The position numbers and the translations under genes are program-made. This document shows, in pieces, positions 1 through 9,950 of a DNA stretch of 64,000 bases. Below the pieces are notes generated by a model. It saw only the letters and a program-made list of their open reading frames with translations. It was not told where the DNA came from and did not search any database. Every line of letters begins with the position of its first letter. Position 1 is the first letter of the stretch. The stretch comes from Kordia aestuariivivens (GTDB taxonomy: Bacteria > Bacteroidota > Bacteroidia > Flavobacteriales > Flavobacteriaceae), in assembly GCF_014397005.1 (NCBI RefSeq), contig NZ_JACGWS010000001.1, forward strand, positions 620,001 to 684,000, given 5' to 3'.

Positions 1-40
1 TCTTTATATTGAAATTGCTAATCATTAAAATATAACAATT

Positions 41-718
41 ATGAAGAAGTATTTCGCTGAAATTTTTGGAACATTCTGGCTTGTATTTGGCGGTTGCGGA
101 AGCGCAATTTTTGCTGCTACTGTAGATTACGGAATTGGATATGCAGGCGTAGCATTGGCTTTTGGTTTAACCGTATTGACAATGGCGTATGCTGTTGGAC
201 ATATTTCGGGCGGACATTTTAATCCCGCAGTTTCCATAGGACTTTGGGCAGGAGGAAAGTTTTCTGGTAAAGATTTGCCAGGTTACATTGTTTCTCAACT
301 CGTTGGCGCAATTTTAGCCGCAGGTGCATTGTATTTAATTCTTACGAGTTCAGATAAAGCAATTGGAGGTTTTGCCGCCAATGGATATGATAGTTTATCG
401 CCTGATGGATATAGTATGATGTCTGCGTTTATTGCTGAATTTTTACTGACCGCTTTTTTCTTACTTGTGATTTTAGGAAGTACCAGCGAAAAAGCTCCAA
501 AAGGATTTGCACCTATTGCTATTGGATTGTGTTTAACGTTGATTCACTTAATCAGTATTCCGATTACAAACACTTCTGTAAATCCAGCACGATCTACAAG
601 TCAAGCATTATTTGCTGGAGGCGATTATTTGCCACAAACCTGGTTGTTTTGGGTTGCGCCAATATTAGGAGCAATCGTAGCAGGGTTTATTTACAAAGCA
701 TTATTTAATAAAGCATAA
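41..718 (+). CDS. aqpZ: Aquaporin Z-type water channel
   Basis: MIP-family channel of the inner membrane, expected to conduct water. The 225-residue product has the usual length and six hydrophobic spans. Both half-helix signatures are intact: NPA at residues 61-63 (GGHFNPAVS) and NPA at 181-183, followed by the selectivity-filter Arg184 (SVNPARS). The first NPA follows the family pattern SGGHFNPAV. The gene stands alone, with a strong terminator about 25 bp after the stop. It could be annotated as a glycerol facilitator, but its short loops and lack of a GlpF-type insertion favour AqpZ. Confidence 0.95.
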   Translation: MKKYFAEIFGTFWLVFGGCGSAIFAATVDYGIGYAGVALAFGLTVLTMAYAVGHISGGHFNPAVSIGLWAGGKFSGKDLPGYIVSQLVGAILAAGALYLILTSSDKAIGGFAANGYDSLSPDGYSMMSAFIAEFLLTAFFLLVILGSTSEKAPKGFAPIAIGLCLTLIHLISIPITNTSVNPARSTSQALFAGGDYLPQTWLFWVAPILGAIVAGFIYKALFNKA

Positions 719-741
719 CTAACATAATTGAAACACTAAAG

Positions 742-772
742 AATCCTGTTTTCCCATGAAACAGGATTTTTT
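742..772 (+). terminator. Intrinsic terminator after aqpZ
   Basis: A 10-bp perfect stem (AATCCTGTTT / AAACAGGATT) with a 7-base loop is followed by a run of T. It lies about 25 bp after the aquaporin stop codon. Confidence 0.85.
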
Positions 773-817
773 ATGGAATAATTATTGCTATCTTGTAGTA
801 GGTTTTTTTAATGAAAA

Positions 818-1348
818 ATGAACGCTATGAAATATTTAGGAATGCTATTCGTACTCATGCTTTTTGTAGCATGTAACGCGCCAAGAGTTGTATATGATTA
901 TGATAAGAACATGGATTTTACAACGTATAAAACGTATAATTTTTTCCCAAATATTGAAACAGGTTTAAGTGAACTTGATGACAAACGCTTGTTTCGCCAA
1001 ACGGATTCCATTTTACAATCGCGCGGATTTGTGCGAACGGCAACGCCCGATTTTTATATCAATGTAGAAGTAAATGCTTTTGAACCAGATCAAAATAGTG
1101 CAGTTGGCGTAGGCGTTGGCGGTGGCGGACGTAATGTAGGTGGCGGAATTTCTATTGGATTGCCGATTGGAAATACAAAACTAAATCAACAATTAGTATT
1201 TGACTTTGTCGATGTTCGAAAAGATGAATTGTATTGGCAAGCTGTCGCAGAAGGTTATTACAAAGAAAAAGCAACACCACAAGAACGCGAAACGTATTTT
1301 AGAACTGTTTTGTTGAAAGTGTTGGAGAAGTATCCACCGAAAAGATAG
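818..1348 (+). CDS. DUF4136 family lipoprotein
   Basis: Predicted outer-envelope lipoprotein of unknown function. Residues 1-18 form a signal peptide ending in a lipobox (LFVAC), with lipidated Cys19. The mature part resembles DUF4136: an early TYKTYNFFPN segment, a middle Gly-rich stretch (about residues 89-106) and a C-terminal region with WQAVAEG and a final KxLEKYPP. Start may be Met1 or Met4 (position 827). It is convergent with murB, and the gap between them holds a 7-bp repeat array. No specific role can be read from the sequence. Confidence 0.8.
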   Translation: MNAMKYLGMLFVLMLFVACNAPRVVYDYDKNMDFTTYKTYNFFPNIETGLSELDDKRLFRQTDSILQSRGFVRTATPDFYINVEVNAFEPDQNSAVGVGVGGGGRNVGGGISIGLPIGNTKLNQQLVFDFVDVRKDELYWQAVAEGYYKEKATPQERETYFRTVLLKVLEKYPPKR

Positions 1349-1395
1349 TTGTTAGTATTGAGAATTGAAATTTTTAATTTTTAATTTTTAATTTT

Positions 1396-1458
1396 GAAAA
1401 CTGAAAACTGAAAACTGAAAACTGAAAACTGAAAACTGAAAACTGAAAACTGAAAACT
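1396..1458. repeat. Heptanucleotide tandem array (GAAAACT)x9
   Basis: Nine perfect copies of GAAAACT (63 bp) lie in the convergent gap between the DUF4136 gene and murB. The last copy overlaps the first two bases of the murB stop codon (complement of CTA at 1457-1459). It is preceded by AT-rich triplicated TTTTTAA words. Confidence 0.97.
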
Positions 1459-2473
1459 AGATCACATTCACTTCTGCTTCAATCGCTATGTTGAATTTTT
1501 CTAAAACAGTTTCTTGAATTTTTTTCGCTAAGGCGAGAATTTCCGCGCCAGTTGCATTGTCGTAATTCACCAAAACCAATGCCTGATTTTTATGCACGCC
1601 AGCATCTCCATATCGTTTCCCTTTGAAACCACATTGCTCAATGAGCCAACCTGCCGGAACTTTAATTTCGGTGTCTGAAATTACATAATGCGGTATCGTT
1701 GAGTGAGAAGCTTCAAGCGTATCAAAATCAGCTTTTGAAATCACAGGGTTTTTAAAGAAACTTCCACTATTTCCAATCTCTTTTGGGTTTGGTAATTTAC
1801 GTTCGCGAATTGCAATGACCGCATCGCTTACATTTTTAATCGTAGGATTTGTGATGTTATTATGTGCCAATTCTTCCTGAATAGCACCATACGAAGTATT
1901 TAGTTTGTGATTTTTATGCGTTAACTTGAAAACAACAGAAGTGATGATGTATTTTCCTTTCGCTTCATTCTTGAAGATTGAATTTCGATAGCCAAAATTA
2001 CAATCATCCAACATAAATACTTTTTGTTCTTGCGTTTCTATATCAATCGCAGTACAACGTACAAAAGTATCTTTCAATTCAACACCATACGCGCCAATAT
2101 TCTGAATGGGCGAAGTGCCGACGTTTCCTGGAATCAACGATAAATTTTCAACACCACCAAAATCATTTTCTATACACCAAAGGACAAATTCATGCCAGTT
2201 TTCGCCAGCTTGAATTTCTACAACAACTTCGTTATTAGTAGTATAGACGACTCTTTTCCCTTTGTTGTTGATGTGCAATACAGGAAGCTCAATATCTTGT
2301 GTAAGCAACATATTACTTCCGCCACCAAGTACAAAATATTCTGAAAATTCAGTCAATTGTAAGGCAACTAGGAGTTCAGAAATATTGGTAATGGTGATGA
2401 ATTTCTTTGCTTTCGCATCGATACCAAATGTATTGAACTCTTTTAAAGAGACGTTATGTTGTATTGAAATCAC
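1457..2473 (-). CDS. murB: UDP-N-acetylenolpyruvoylglucosamine reductase (MurB)
   Basis: Cytoplasmic FAD enzyme that reduces UDP-GlcNAc-enolpyruvate to UDP-MurNAc, the second step of peptidoglycan precursor synthesis. The 338-residue length fits type I (E. coli-like) MurB. Visible signatures are the FAD-binding GGGSNML near residue 51, the PGNVGTSPIQNIGAYG motif, GYRNSIFK, and the catalytic-serine segment GNSGSFFKNP, with a C-terminal GxKGKRYGDAGVH region. It ends 6 bp from the aminotransferase upstream (its start at 2473 follows that stop at 2480), so the two are probably co-transcribed. The stop codon is embedded in the edge of the heptamer array. Confidence 0.96.
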   Translation of the reverse strand: MISIQHNVSLKEFNTFGIDAKAKKFITITNISELLVALQLTEFSEYFVLGGGSNMLLTQDIELPVLHINNKGKRVVYTTNNEVVVEIQAGENWHEFVLWCIENDFGGVENLSLIPGNVGTSPIQNIGAYGVELKDTFVRCTAIDIETQEQKVFMLDDCNFGYRNSIFKNEAKGKYIITSVVFKLTHKNHKLNTSYGAIQEELAHNNITNPTIKNVSDAVIAIRERKLPNPKEIGNSGSFFKNPVISKADFDTLEASHSTIPHYVISDTEIKVPAGWLIEQCGFKGKRYGDAGVHKNQALVLVNYDNATGAEILALAKKIQETVLEKFNIAIEAEVNVI

Positions 2474-2479
2474 GATTAA

Positions 2480-3670
2480 TTATGCGTTGTATTTTTTTAA
2501 GGCTTCTTTTAAAATTTTGATCGCTTTGACTAAACTTTCTTCATTTAGCACGTATGCAATTCTAATTTGGTTTAATCCTGTATTTGGCGAAGAATAGAAT
2601 CCAGCTGCTGGCGCTACCATAATTGTTCCACCTTCATAATCAAAACTCTCTAAGAGCCATTTTGCAAAATCTTCTGCATTTTCCACAGGCAATTCTGCAA
2701 TGCAATAAAAAGCGCCTTTCGGATTAGCCACGCGTACACCTTCAATTTCTTTTAATCCAGCAATTAATGTATCTCTTCTTTTTACATAATCGTCAATAAC
2801 ATCATCAAAATAACTTTGTGGCGTTTCTAAAGCGGCTTCACTAGCAATTTGAGCAAATGTAGGTGGCGATAAACGTGCTTGCGCAAATTTCATTGCAGTA
2901 GCCATTACTTCTTTGTTTTTCGAAACAATACAACCAATTCGTGCGCCACACATGCTGTAACGCTTTGAAACTGAATCAATCATTATTGCGTGATCGTCCA
3001 AATCCGGTTCTTGCATGATGGAATAATGGACCATTCCGTCATACGCGAATTCACGATATACCTCATCAGCAATTAAAAACAAGTCATGTTTCTTCACAAT
3101 TGCTGCTAATTTTTTAATTTCTTCTTTTGTATATAAATATCCAGTTGGATTTCCAGGATTACAAATTAAGATTGCTTTTGTTTTTGGTGTAATTAATTTT
3201 TCAAATTCTTCAATTGGAGGCAATTTAAAATTATTTTCTATTTTAGAAATGACAGGCACAACTTTTACACCAGCTGCGACAGAAAACCCATTGTAGTTTG
3301 CATAAAAAGGTTCAGGTATAATCACTTCATCATCTACATCCATTGTACTTCCAAAAGCAAATGCTAATGCTTCACTTCCGCCAGTAGTGACAATAATATC
3401 TGAAGCATTTACATGAATATCATGCACTGCATAATAGTTTGCAATTTTTGTTCTGTATTCTTCAGAACCATCAGATTTTGTATATGCTAATACCTCTAAG
3501 TTGTGAACTTTTACAGCATCTAAAGCAGCTTGAGGTGTTTTAATATCTGGCTGACCAATATTTAAGTGATAAATAGTTTTCCCTTGTTTATACGCTTTTT
3601 CAGCGTAAGGAACCAATTTACGAATTGGTGATTGTGGCATTGCAATTCCTTTGTTGGAAATAGTTGGCAT
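2480..3670 (-). CDS. PLP-dependent aminotransferase, class I/II
   Basis: Fold-type I aminotransferase of the aspartate/aromatic aminotransferase group; the amino donor cannot be specified. The PLP lysine lies in SVSKRYSMCGARIG, and NPGNPTG, the ADEVYREF segment and a C-terminal RIAYV with the substrate-carboxylate Arg are all present. I start it at 3670 (MPTISNKGIAMP), which matches the conserved N-terminus; an in-frame ATG at 3694 would add eight residues. Length is 396 aa. It is followed at 6 bp by murB on the same strand. Because the window holds a full trp operon, an aromatic aminotransferase role is possible but unproven. Confidence 0.9.
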   Translation of the reverse strand: MPTISNKGIAMPQSPIRKLVPYAEKAYKQGKTIYHLNIGQPDIKTPQAALDAVKVHNLEVLAYTKSDGSEEYRTKIANYYAVHDIHVNASDIIVTTGGSEALAFAFGSTMDVDDEVIIPEPFYANYNGFSVAAGVKVVPVISKIENNFKLPPIEEFEKLITPKTKAILICNPGNPTGYLYTKEEIKKLAAIVKKHDLFLIADEVYREFAYDGMVHYSIMQEPDLDDHAIMIDSVSKRYSMCGARIGCIVSKNKEVMATAMKFAQARLSPPTFAQIASEAALETPQSYFDDVIDDYVKRRDTLIAGLKEIEGVRVANPKGAFYCIAELPVENAEDFAKWLLESFDYEGGTIMVAPAAGFYSSPNTGLNQIRIAYVLNEESLVKAIKILKEALKKYNA

Positions 3671-3823
3671 AATCTTGATTTTTAAGAATGACAAAATTGC
3701 AAAATATATTTTACATTATGTATAAAATCGTATACATTTTGAACAACGTTAAAAAGTTTAAAAAGTTCGGATATAAAAAGTAAATTTCGTATATTGGTAT
3801 GTTACCAAATTTCCTCTCAACTC

Positions 3824-5179
3824 GTGTATACGGTTAAAAAACATATCGTCTTAGTCCTAATTTGCTTATGCGGAATCATGCAAGCGCAAAATCGGTTTAG
3901 AATTTTAAACGGAAAAGATAAAGCTACTGTCCCGTTTAAATTGATTAACAACCTCATTGTGATTCCTGTAGAAATTAACGGCGTAGAGATGTCTTTTCTA
4001 TTAGATTCAGGAGTAAATAAGCCTATTTTATTCAGTTTAAATCCAGATGATTCGCTAACTATTGAGCAAAAAGAACGCGTGCAACTTCGCGGATTAGGAT
4101 CGGGAAATACAATTACTGCGGTAAAAGCACGATCAAATTCTTTTAAGATTAAAAATGTTGAAAAGCTCAATTTAGAATTATTTATTATTCTAGATAAAGA
4201 TATCAATGTGTCCACACGTTTGGGCATTCCTGTACATGGAATTATTGGGTATGATGCATTTAGGGATTTCATTGTAGAAATTAATTACAACACGGAAAAA
4301 ATTAAATTCTATAATCCGGAAACTTATGAGTACGATTCTTGTAAAAAGTGTACCGATTTACCACTTACGTTCAGAAATAATAAACCGTATATAGATGTAA
4401 AAGTCGCAATTGAAGACGATGAAGAACCTGATATTCCTGTCAAATTATTGATAGACTCTGGTGGAAGTGATGCATTGTGGCTGTTTGAAGATGCTGAACA
4501 AAGAATTACAATACCCGATAAAAAGTTTGAAGATTTTTTGGGAAGAGGATTAAGCGGAAGTATTTATGGAACACGTGCACGTGTGAAAAAATTTAGTGTT
4601 GGAGGTTTCTCATTTGAAAATGCCAAAGTAGCATTTCCAGATTCTACAGCAATAACGTACGTAAAGAATTTCAAAGAACGAAACGGAAGTATTGGCGGCG
4701 AAATTTTAAAGCGTTTCAGGGTAGTTTTTGATTATACAAATAAAAGAATTCGACTCAGAAAGAGTAAATATTTTTCAACACCTTTCCGTTACAATATGAG
4801 CGGAATAGAACTACAACACAATGGAATGCGCGTGATACGAGAAGTCAAAAAGCGCAACAATTCCATACATACAAATTATGGTCGCGGAGGAAATAGCACG
4901 AATTTAGGAGAAGTTAGTGTTGTATTTGAACACTATAATAAATTTAGTTTGGTAAAAGCGTATGAAATTGCAGAAGTCCGAAAAAATTCACCAGCTGCAC
5001 TCGCGGGTCTTAAAGAAGGCGATATTATAGTTTCTATCAATGGACGTACAGTTGATACGTATTCGTTAAGTAAAGTTACAGGAATTTTACAAGGAAAAGA
5101 AGATAAGAAAATGAGGGTCAAAGTAATACGTGGCCCTGTCGAATTAAAGTTTGAATTTAGATTGAAAGAAGTGTTGTAG
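3824..5179 (+). CDS. Secreted retropepsin-like aspartyl protease with PDZ domain
   Basis: Exported protein with a tandem aspartyl-protease-like region followed by a PDZ domain. The signal peptide is VKKHIVLVLICLCGIMQAQ. Two catalytic-type motifs are visible, LLDSG early and LLIDSGGS in the second lobe, as in bilobal pepsin/retropepsin-like proteins of Bacteroidota. The last ~90 residues form PDZ (RKNSPAALAGLKEGDIIVSINGR). No ATG fits: the frame opens at TTG 3794, but GTG 3824 places the signal peptide at the very N-terminus, so I prefer it. It is convergent with the DUF1573 gene. Substrate is unknown. Confidence 0.8.
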   Translation: MYTVKKHIVLVLICLCGIMQAQNRFRILNGKDKATVPFKLINNLIVIPVEINGVEMSFLLDSGVNKPILFSLNPDDSLTIEQKERVQLRGLGSGNTITAVKARSNSFKIKNVEKLNLELFIILDKDINVSTRLGIPVHGIIGYDAFRDFIVEINYNTEKIKFYNPETYEYDSCKKCTDLPLTFRNNKPYIDVKVAIEDDEEPDIPVKLLIDSGGSDALWLFEDAEQRITIPDKKFEDFLGRGLSGSIYGTRARVKKFSVGGFSFENAKVAFPDSTAITYVKNFKERNGSIGGEILKRFRVVFDYTNKRIRLRKSKYFSTPFRYNMSGIELQHNGMRVIREVKKRNNSIHTNYGRGGNSTNLGEVSVVFEHYNKFSLVKAYEIAEVRKNSPAALAGLKEGDIIVSINGRTVDTYSLSKVTGILQGKEDKKMRVKVIRGPVELKFEFRLKEVL

Positions 5180-5292
5180 TATTCAGTTGGCAGTTTTCGG
5201 TTGACAGTTTTCAGTCTCGGTTGATAGTTTTTAGGCAATAATTTTTTAAGTTATATCCAACAATTCAACAAGTTTAATAAAAATCAAGCATA

Positions 5293-5326
5293 AAAAAAGC
5301 GCCTTATCGTTTGATAAAGCGCTTTT
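5293..5326. terminator. Bidirectional terminator between protease and DUF1573 genes
   Basis: A hairpin with arms AAGCGCCTTATC and TGATAAAGCGCTT is flanked by A-runs on the left and T-runs on the right, so it can terminate both convergent transcripts. Confidence 0.85.
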
Positions 5327-5349
5327 CTATTTATTTTAATGTCGTTTAC

Positions 5350-5775
5350 TTACGACTCAGTTTCTGATTTATCTTTCATCATAATACTTTTTTCTTTGCT
5401 TGGGTCAACAATTTTTCCTTTAATTTTGATCGCTTTCGTTGGCTCGTCTGCATTAGAATATACCGTAATGGTCTTTCTAATTGGACCTACTCTTTTGGTG
5501 TCATACTTCACTTCAATCACGCCAGTTTTTCCTGGTAAAATTGGAGCATCTGGTTTTTTTGGAATTGTACAACCACAGCTAGAATATACTCTTGTGATGA
5601 TTAACGGAGCATCTCCTGTATTTGTAAATTCAAAAACACGGACACCATCAGCACCTTTTTCAATAGTACCGTAGTCAATTACTTCACTCTTAAACTTGAT
5701 TTTTGCAGTCTTATCCTGTGCTTGAACAGCAAAGGCAAATAAACCAACAAACAATATTACAGCTATTCTTTTCAT
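5350..5775 (-). CDS. DUF1573 domain secreted protein
   Basis: Small exported protein (141 aa) with signal peptide MKRIAVILFVGLFAFAVQAQ. The mature part matches the DUF1573 (Ig-like, ASH-related) family: FEFTNTGDAPLIITRVYSSCGCTIP, then KPDAPILPGKTGVIEVKYDT and a C-terminal beta-rich RKTITVYSNADEPTKAIKIKG. The CGC cysteines of the SSCGC motif are characteristic. Function is unknown; periplasmic or surface location is inferred. It is transcribed alone, convergent with the protease and divergent from valS. Confidence 0.88.
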   Translation of the reverse strand: MKRIAVILFVGLFAFAVQAQDKTAKIKFKSEVIDYGTIEKGADGVRVFEFTNTGDAPLIITRVYSSCGCTIPKKPDAPILPGKTGVIEVKYDTKRVGPIRKTITVYSNADEPTKAIKIKGKIVDPSKEKSIMMKDKSETES

Positions 5776-5928
5776 TATTTCTATTTTTTGTATTAGTGTA
5801 AAATTACTTACTTATTTGTAATCTCACAAATTTGTTTCATAAAATACAAAGTAATCAGTATCATATACACATATTTAACAATTAAATGCAAAAGTGATAA
5901 AACACTTTTTAAATAGTATAGATATAAG

Positions 5929-5936
5929 TACTTTTG
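5929..5936 (+). promoter_or_regulatory. Putative Bacteroidota -7 box for valS
   Basis: TACTTTTG matches the TAnnTTTG consensus 30 bp before ATG 5966. Its position supports the 5966 start and argues against the longer reading frame from 5894. No clear -33 TTTG is seen. Confidence 0.55.
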
Positions 5937-5965
5937 CCAATTATATTACAAAAACAATACCAAAA

Positions 5966-8599
5966 ATGAGTATTCAAACAAAGTATGATCCAAGTAAGAT
6001 CGAAGACAAGTGGTACCAGTATTGGATGGAAAACAATTATTTTCATTCAGAACCAGACGAACGTGAAGCGTATACAATAGTAATTCCGCCACCAAACGTC
6101 ACAGGAGTCTTACACATGGGACACATGCTAAATAATACCATTCAAGATGTATTGATTAGAAGAGCGCGACTCAAAGGATTCAACGCTTGTTGGGTTCCTG
6201 GAACTGATCATGCTTCCATTGCAACGGAAGCGAAAGTTGTAGATAAACTGAAAAAAGAAGGAATTCAGAAGTCAGATTTGACACGTGAAGAGTTTTTAGG
6301 ACACGCTTGGGAATGGACACACAAACACGGTGGAATCATTTTAGAGCAACTAAAAAAACTAGGAGCTTCTTGCGATTGGGAACGAACTAAGTTCACGATG
6401 GATGACGATATGTCAGCATCTGTACTCAAAACATTTGTTGATTTATATAACAAAGGAATGATTTATCGTGGATATCGCATGGTGAATTGGGATCCTGAAG
6501 CAAAAACGACGTTATCTGACGAAGAGGTAATTTACGAAGAAAAACAAGGAAATTTATATTATCTGGCGTATGCCATTGAAGGAAGTGACGAAAAAGTAAC
6601 GATTGCTACTACGCGTCCAGAAACTATTTTGGGAGATACTGCAATATGTATCAACCCAAATGATGAACGGTATGCACATTTAAAAGGAAAGAAAGCAATT
6701 GTTCCTTTGGTAAACCGCGTAATTCCTATTATTGAAGATGAATACGTTGATATTGAATTTGGGACAGGTTGTTTAAAAGTAACGCCTGCGCACGATGAAA
6801 ACGATAAAGCTTTAGGCGAAAAGCACAACTTGGAAGTAATTGATATTTTCAATGATGATGCTTCTTTGAATAGTTTTGGATTGCATTACGAAGGAAAAGA
6901 TCGTTTTGTAGTGCGAAAAGAAATTTCAAAAGAGCTGGAAGAAAAAGGATTCTTAATCAAAACGGAACAACATATTAATAAGGTTGGAACGTCCGAAAGA
7001 ACCAAAGCTGTGATTGAACCTAGACTTTCTGATCAATGGTTTTTGAAAATGGAAGATTTGGTAAAGCCAGCGATAAAAGCGGTATTAGAAGATGGTGATG
7101 TTAAGTTATTTCCGAAAAAGTTTGAAAACACCTATCGTCATTGGATGGAAAACATTCGCGATTGGAATATTTCACGTCAACTTTGGTGGGGACAACAAAT
7201 TCCTGCATACTTTTTTGGCGATGGAAAAGAAGATTTCGTTGTAGCAGAAACGCCTGAAAAAGCGTTAGATCTCGCGAAAGCGAAAACAGGAAATGACAGT
7301 TTAACAATTGCCGATTTAAAACAAGATGAAGATGCGCTCGATACGTGGTTTTCGTCATGGTTATGGCCAATCAGCGTTTTTGACGGAATCAATAATCCTG
7401 AAAATGAAGAAATTCAATATTACTATCCAACAAACGACTTGGTAACTGGACCAGATATTTTATTTTTCTGGGTTGCCCGAATGATTATTGCTGGATACGA
7501 ATATCGTGATATGAAACCGTTTACCAATGTATATTTGACAGGTTTGGTACGTGATACGCAAGGTCGTAAAATGTCAAAATCGTTAGGGAATTCGCCTGAT
7601 GCATTGAAGTTAATAGAAAATTACGGAGCCGATGGCGTTCGTGTTGGATTGTTGCTAAGTGCTGCGGCTGGAAACGATTTATTGTTTGATGAATCTTTGT
7701 GTGATCAAGGAAAGAAGTTTGCCAATAAAGTTTTCAATGCGTATAACTTAACGCAAATTTGGGAAGTTAGTGAAACCGTGGAACAACCAGAAGTTGCGAA
7801 GATTGCCATTGAGTGGTTTCAGTCTAAATTTCAAAAAGCGATTGCAGAAATAGAAGATCAATATAGCAAATACAGAATTTCAGATGCCTTAATGGTTTCT
7901 TATAAATTAGTTTGGGATGATTTCTGTTCATGGTTTTTAGAAATGGTAAAACCAACGTACGGTTCGCCAATTGACAAGAAAACTTACGATACCGTAATTT
8001 CATTGTTTGAAGATAACTTGAAAATTTTACATCCGTTTATGCCATTCCTTACGGAAGATATTTGGCAGCGTATGGCAAATCGTGCAAAGGAAGAAGCATT
8101 AGTTATTGCATCTTGGCCAAAAACGGCTCCTGTAAATGAAGAATTATTATCAAATTTTGAAATGATTCAAGATGTTGTATCTGGAATTCGTACGATTCGT
8201 AAAGAGAAAAATATTTTACAAAAAAATGCAATTTCTTTAACCGTGATGAATAACGAGAAATCAACTGCAGCTTTAGATTCGGTAATCGCGAAGCTTGGAA
8301 ATGTTGAAAATATCAGTTATAGCGACGAAAAGCTAGAAGGTGCGTTGTCGTTTCGTGTAAAATCGAATGAATACTTTATTCCTATGGAAGGCGCGATTGA
8401 TATTGATGCCGAGATTGAGAAACTAACGAAAGAGCTGGAATATACTGAAGGTTCACTGAAAATTGTTCAAAAGAAATTAGCAAACGAACGTTTTGTAAGT
8501 AATGCACCTGAACAAGTGATCGCGAATGAAAAGAAAAAAGAAGCAGACGCTGTTGCGAAAATTGCAACGTTGAATGCGAGTTTGGAGTCTTTGAAGTAA
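5966..8599 (+). CDS. valS: Valine-tRNA ligase
   Basis: Class I aminoacyl-tRNA synthetase that charges tRNA-Val in the cytoplasm. The 877-residue product has the HIGH-type motif in [15 protein letters not shown], the CP1 editing domain ([13 protein letters not shown]; the [12 protein letters not shown] segment), the KMSKS loop (KMSKSLGNS) and an anticodon-binding domain. A C-terminal coiled coil ([20 protein letters not shown]...) is typical of ValS. Start at 5966 ([16 protein letters not shown]) fits homologues; the frame stays open to 5894 but a -7 box lies within that extension. Confidence 0.97.
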   Translation: MSIQTKYDPSKIEDKWYQYWMENNYFHSEPDEREAYTIVIPPPNVTGVLHMGHMLNNTIQDVLIRRARLKGFNACWVPGTDHASIATEAKVVDKLKKEGIQKSDLTREEFLGHAWEWTHKHGGIILEQLKKLGASCDWERTKFTMDDDMSASVLKTFVDLYNKGMIYRGYRMVNWDPEAKTTLSDEEVIYEEKQGNLYYLAYAIEGSDEKVTIATTRPETILGDTAICINPNDERYAHLKGKKAIVPLVNRVIPIIEDEYVDIEFGTGCLKVTPAHDENDKALGEKHNLEVIDIFNDDASLNSFGLHYEGKDRFVVRKEISKELEEKGFLIKTEQHINKVGTSERTKAVIEPRLSDQWFLKMEDLVKPAIKAVLEDGDVKLFPKKFENTYRHWMENIRDWNISRQLWWGQQIPAYFFGDGKEDFVVAETPEKALDLAKAKTGNDSLTIADLKQDEDALDTWFSSWLWPISVFDGINNPENEEIQYYYPTNDLVTGPDILFFWVARMIIAGYEYRDMKPFTNVYLTGLVRDTQGRKMSKSLGNSPDALKLIENYGADGVRVGLLLSAAAGNDLLFDESLCDQGKKFANKVFNAYNLTQIWEVSETVEQPEVAKIAIEWFQSKFQKAIAEIEDQYSKYRISDALMVSYKLVWDDFCSWFLEMVKPTYGSPIDKKTYDTVISLFEDNLKILHPFMPFLTEDIWQRMANRAKEEALVIASWPKTAPVNEELLSNFEMIQDVVSGIRTIRKEKNILQKNAISLTVMNNEKSTAALDSVIAKLGNVENISYSDEKLEGALSFRVKSNEYFIPMEGAIDIDAEIEKLTKELEYTEGSLKIVQKKLANERFVSNAPEQVIANEKKKEADAVAKIATLNASLESLK

Positions 8600-8811
8600 T
8601 GTTTTAATGTTGCAATTTGAAAATGTATTAATTTGAAAATGCTTGGCTAGCTGAATTGTTCGCGTGGCTCACTTTTTTGTTAATTCGTTCATTTGATTGT
8701 TCGCGAAGCTCACTTCAATGTTTTGTGTGAAGCTTCTTAAAATATATAAAAAGTCATGTATAGAAGAAATTCTTTATGTGGCTTTTTCTTTTTATTGAAA
8801 AGGTTAAAAAA

Positions 8812-8838
8812 TGTCACATCGAGCGCAGTCGAGATGCT
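8812..8838. repeat. Dispersed palindrome R3
   Basis: This is a copy of the R3 family, with core ATCGAGCGCAGTCGAGAT. It lies between valS and the CPBP protease gene (252-bp gap), which also holds two related words with TGTTCGCG..GCTCACTT at about 8657-8715. Other R3 copies are at 33357, 40802, 42035 and 63061. Confidence 0.85.
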
Positions 8839-8851
8839 TTTACATTTAAAA

Positions 8852-9700
8852 CTACGAAGAAATACTTTTCCTTTCATAGAATCTCCAAATCCCAAAAATA
8901 ACAATCAACATCAAAAAAGTCGCTAGGAGCGAACCTTCAAACCCGAAACTGCCGCCGTTTAATAAGTTATCTTCAAAGCGTGTTTGTTGAATGACAGCAT
9001 AGAATTTTTGTCCGCTGACTTCAAAACCAAAGATTGGACCTTGAAAAAAGTTCCAACTAAAGTGCAGCGCAATCGGAAACCATAAGTTTTTGGTATAGAT
9101 ATACGTGATTCCAAGCAAGATTCCCGCTAGAAATAAGTTCAGCACAGGAATTGTTGCCATGTTCGGATTAAATGAATGTAACGCCGTAAAAATGATCGAG
9201 GAAACGACTAACGCAACATACTTATTAGAAGTTTCAACCAATTGCCCTAAAAGGTAGCCTCTGCATAGCGTTTCTTCCAAAACGGAAACAGAAGTAAAGA
9301 ATAGTATAGAAAACAGTATTGATTTTATATGTATCCAATAGGAATTGAATGCAATTTCATTCAAACTAAGTAAAAGGAAAAAAGCAATCGCCATAATTAT
9401 AGCTCCTAAAAAGAAACCAGAAACGAACTCTTTGAGTTTTCCTTTTGTATAAAAACCAATGGAAATGAACGGAATTTTATCGATATACTTGGTAAATAGC
9501 CAAATGCTACTGAGTGTTGCAACTAATTGAAATAAGTGATTAACCGTGCGAACAGGTAATTTGTAAATTGGTGATATTTTTTCAGAGAATTGTGGAAGTA
9601 AACTTTGACTAATAATTTCAAAAACGAGTAATAGTACAAACCATGTGACAAGAAATAAGCATAGTTTCAGCCAAATTGGGAAACTACTTTTACTTTTCAA
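8852..9700 (-). CDS. CPBP family intramembrane metalloprotease (type II CAAX prenyl endopeptidase-like)
   Basis: Polytopic membrane protein (282 aa, about eight hydrophobic spans) with the three signatures of the CPBP/ABI family: EETLCRGYLLGQ (paired Glu and Arg), FTALHSFNP with the first His, and ALHFSWNFF with the second His. Function in bacteria is mostly unassigned; some act on membrane peptides. Its start overlaps the end of the ACBP gene by 11 bp, making it the last gene of the cdsA-psd-ACBP run. Confidence 0.88.
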   Translation of the reverse strand: MKSKSSFPIWLKLCLFLVTWFVLLLVFEIISQSLLPQFSEKISPIYKLPVRTVNHLFQLVATLSSIWLFTKYIDKIPFISIGFYTKGKLKEFVSGFFLGAIIMAIAFFLLLSLNEIAFNSYWIHIKSILFSILFFTSVSVLEETLCRGYLLGQLVETSNKYVALVVSSIIFTALHSFNPNMATIPVLNLFLAGILLGITYIYTKNLWFPIALHFSWNFFQGPIFGFEVSGQKFYAVIQQTRFEDNLLNGGSFGFEGSLLATFLMLIVIFGIWRFYERKSISS

Positions 9701-9950
9701 AGTATGAATTTACCAATTCAGTATAGGCAACTTTTGCTTCTTCGGGAGAAATATCACGTGTTTGCAATAGCGCGTTCATTTTAAAAGCATTGATAATAGG
9801 TCTGCGACTGCTTGGCTTATCGTAGTTATTAGTGGCTTTTTTGTAATACGCGTACAATCGCAATAAAAAGTCAGCCGGAAAGGCTTCCGTACTGCTGTTT
9901 ACGCGCTCAACAGCTTCATAAAATGCTATGTCTAACTCAGAATTTTCCAT
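9690..9950 (-). CDS. Acyl-CoA-binding protein (ACBP)
   Basis: Small soluble four-helix protein (86 aa) that binds long-chain acyl-CoA. It shows the ACBP pattern: an N-terminal FYEAVERVNSS helix, LLRLYAYYKKAT (the conserved YxLYKQAT-like motif) and AFKMNALLQTRDISPEEAKVAYTELV in place of the usual KWxAWxxLxGxSxxEAxxxYI. Its ATG overlaps the preceding psd stop (TAATG), suggesting translational coupling. The cdsA/psd neighbourhood suggests it serves phospholipid acyl supply, which is inference. ACBP is better known from eukaryotes but occurs in some bacteria. Confidence 0.85.
   Translation of the reverse strand: MENSELDIAFYEAVERVNSSTEAFPADFLLRLYAYYKKATNNYDKPSSRRPIINAFKMNALLQTRDISPEEAKVAYTELVNSYFEK

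Noticed and set aside
1396-1458. Possible CRISPR or telomere-like array
   Set aside because: The units are contiguous 7-mers with no spacers; no cas genes are present and the location is chromosomal.
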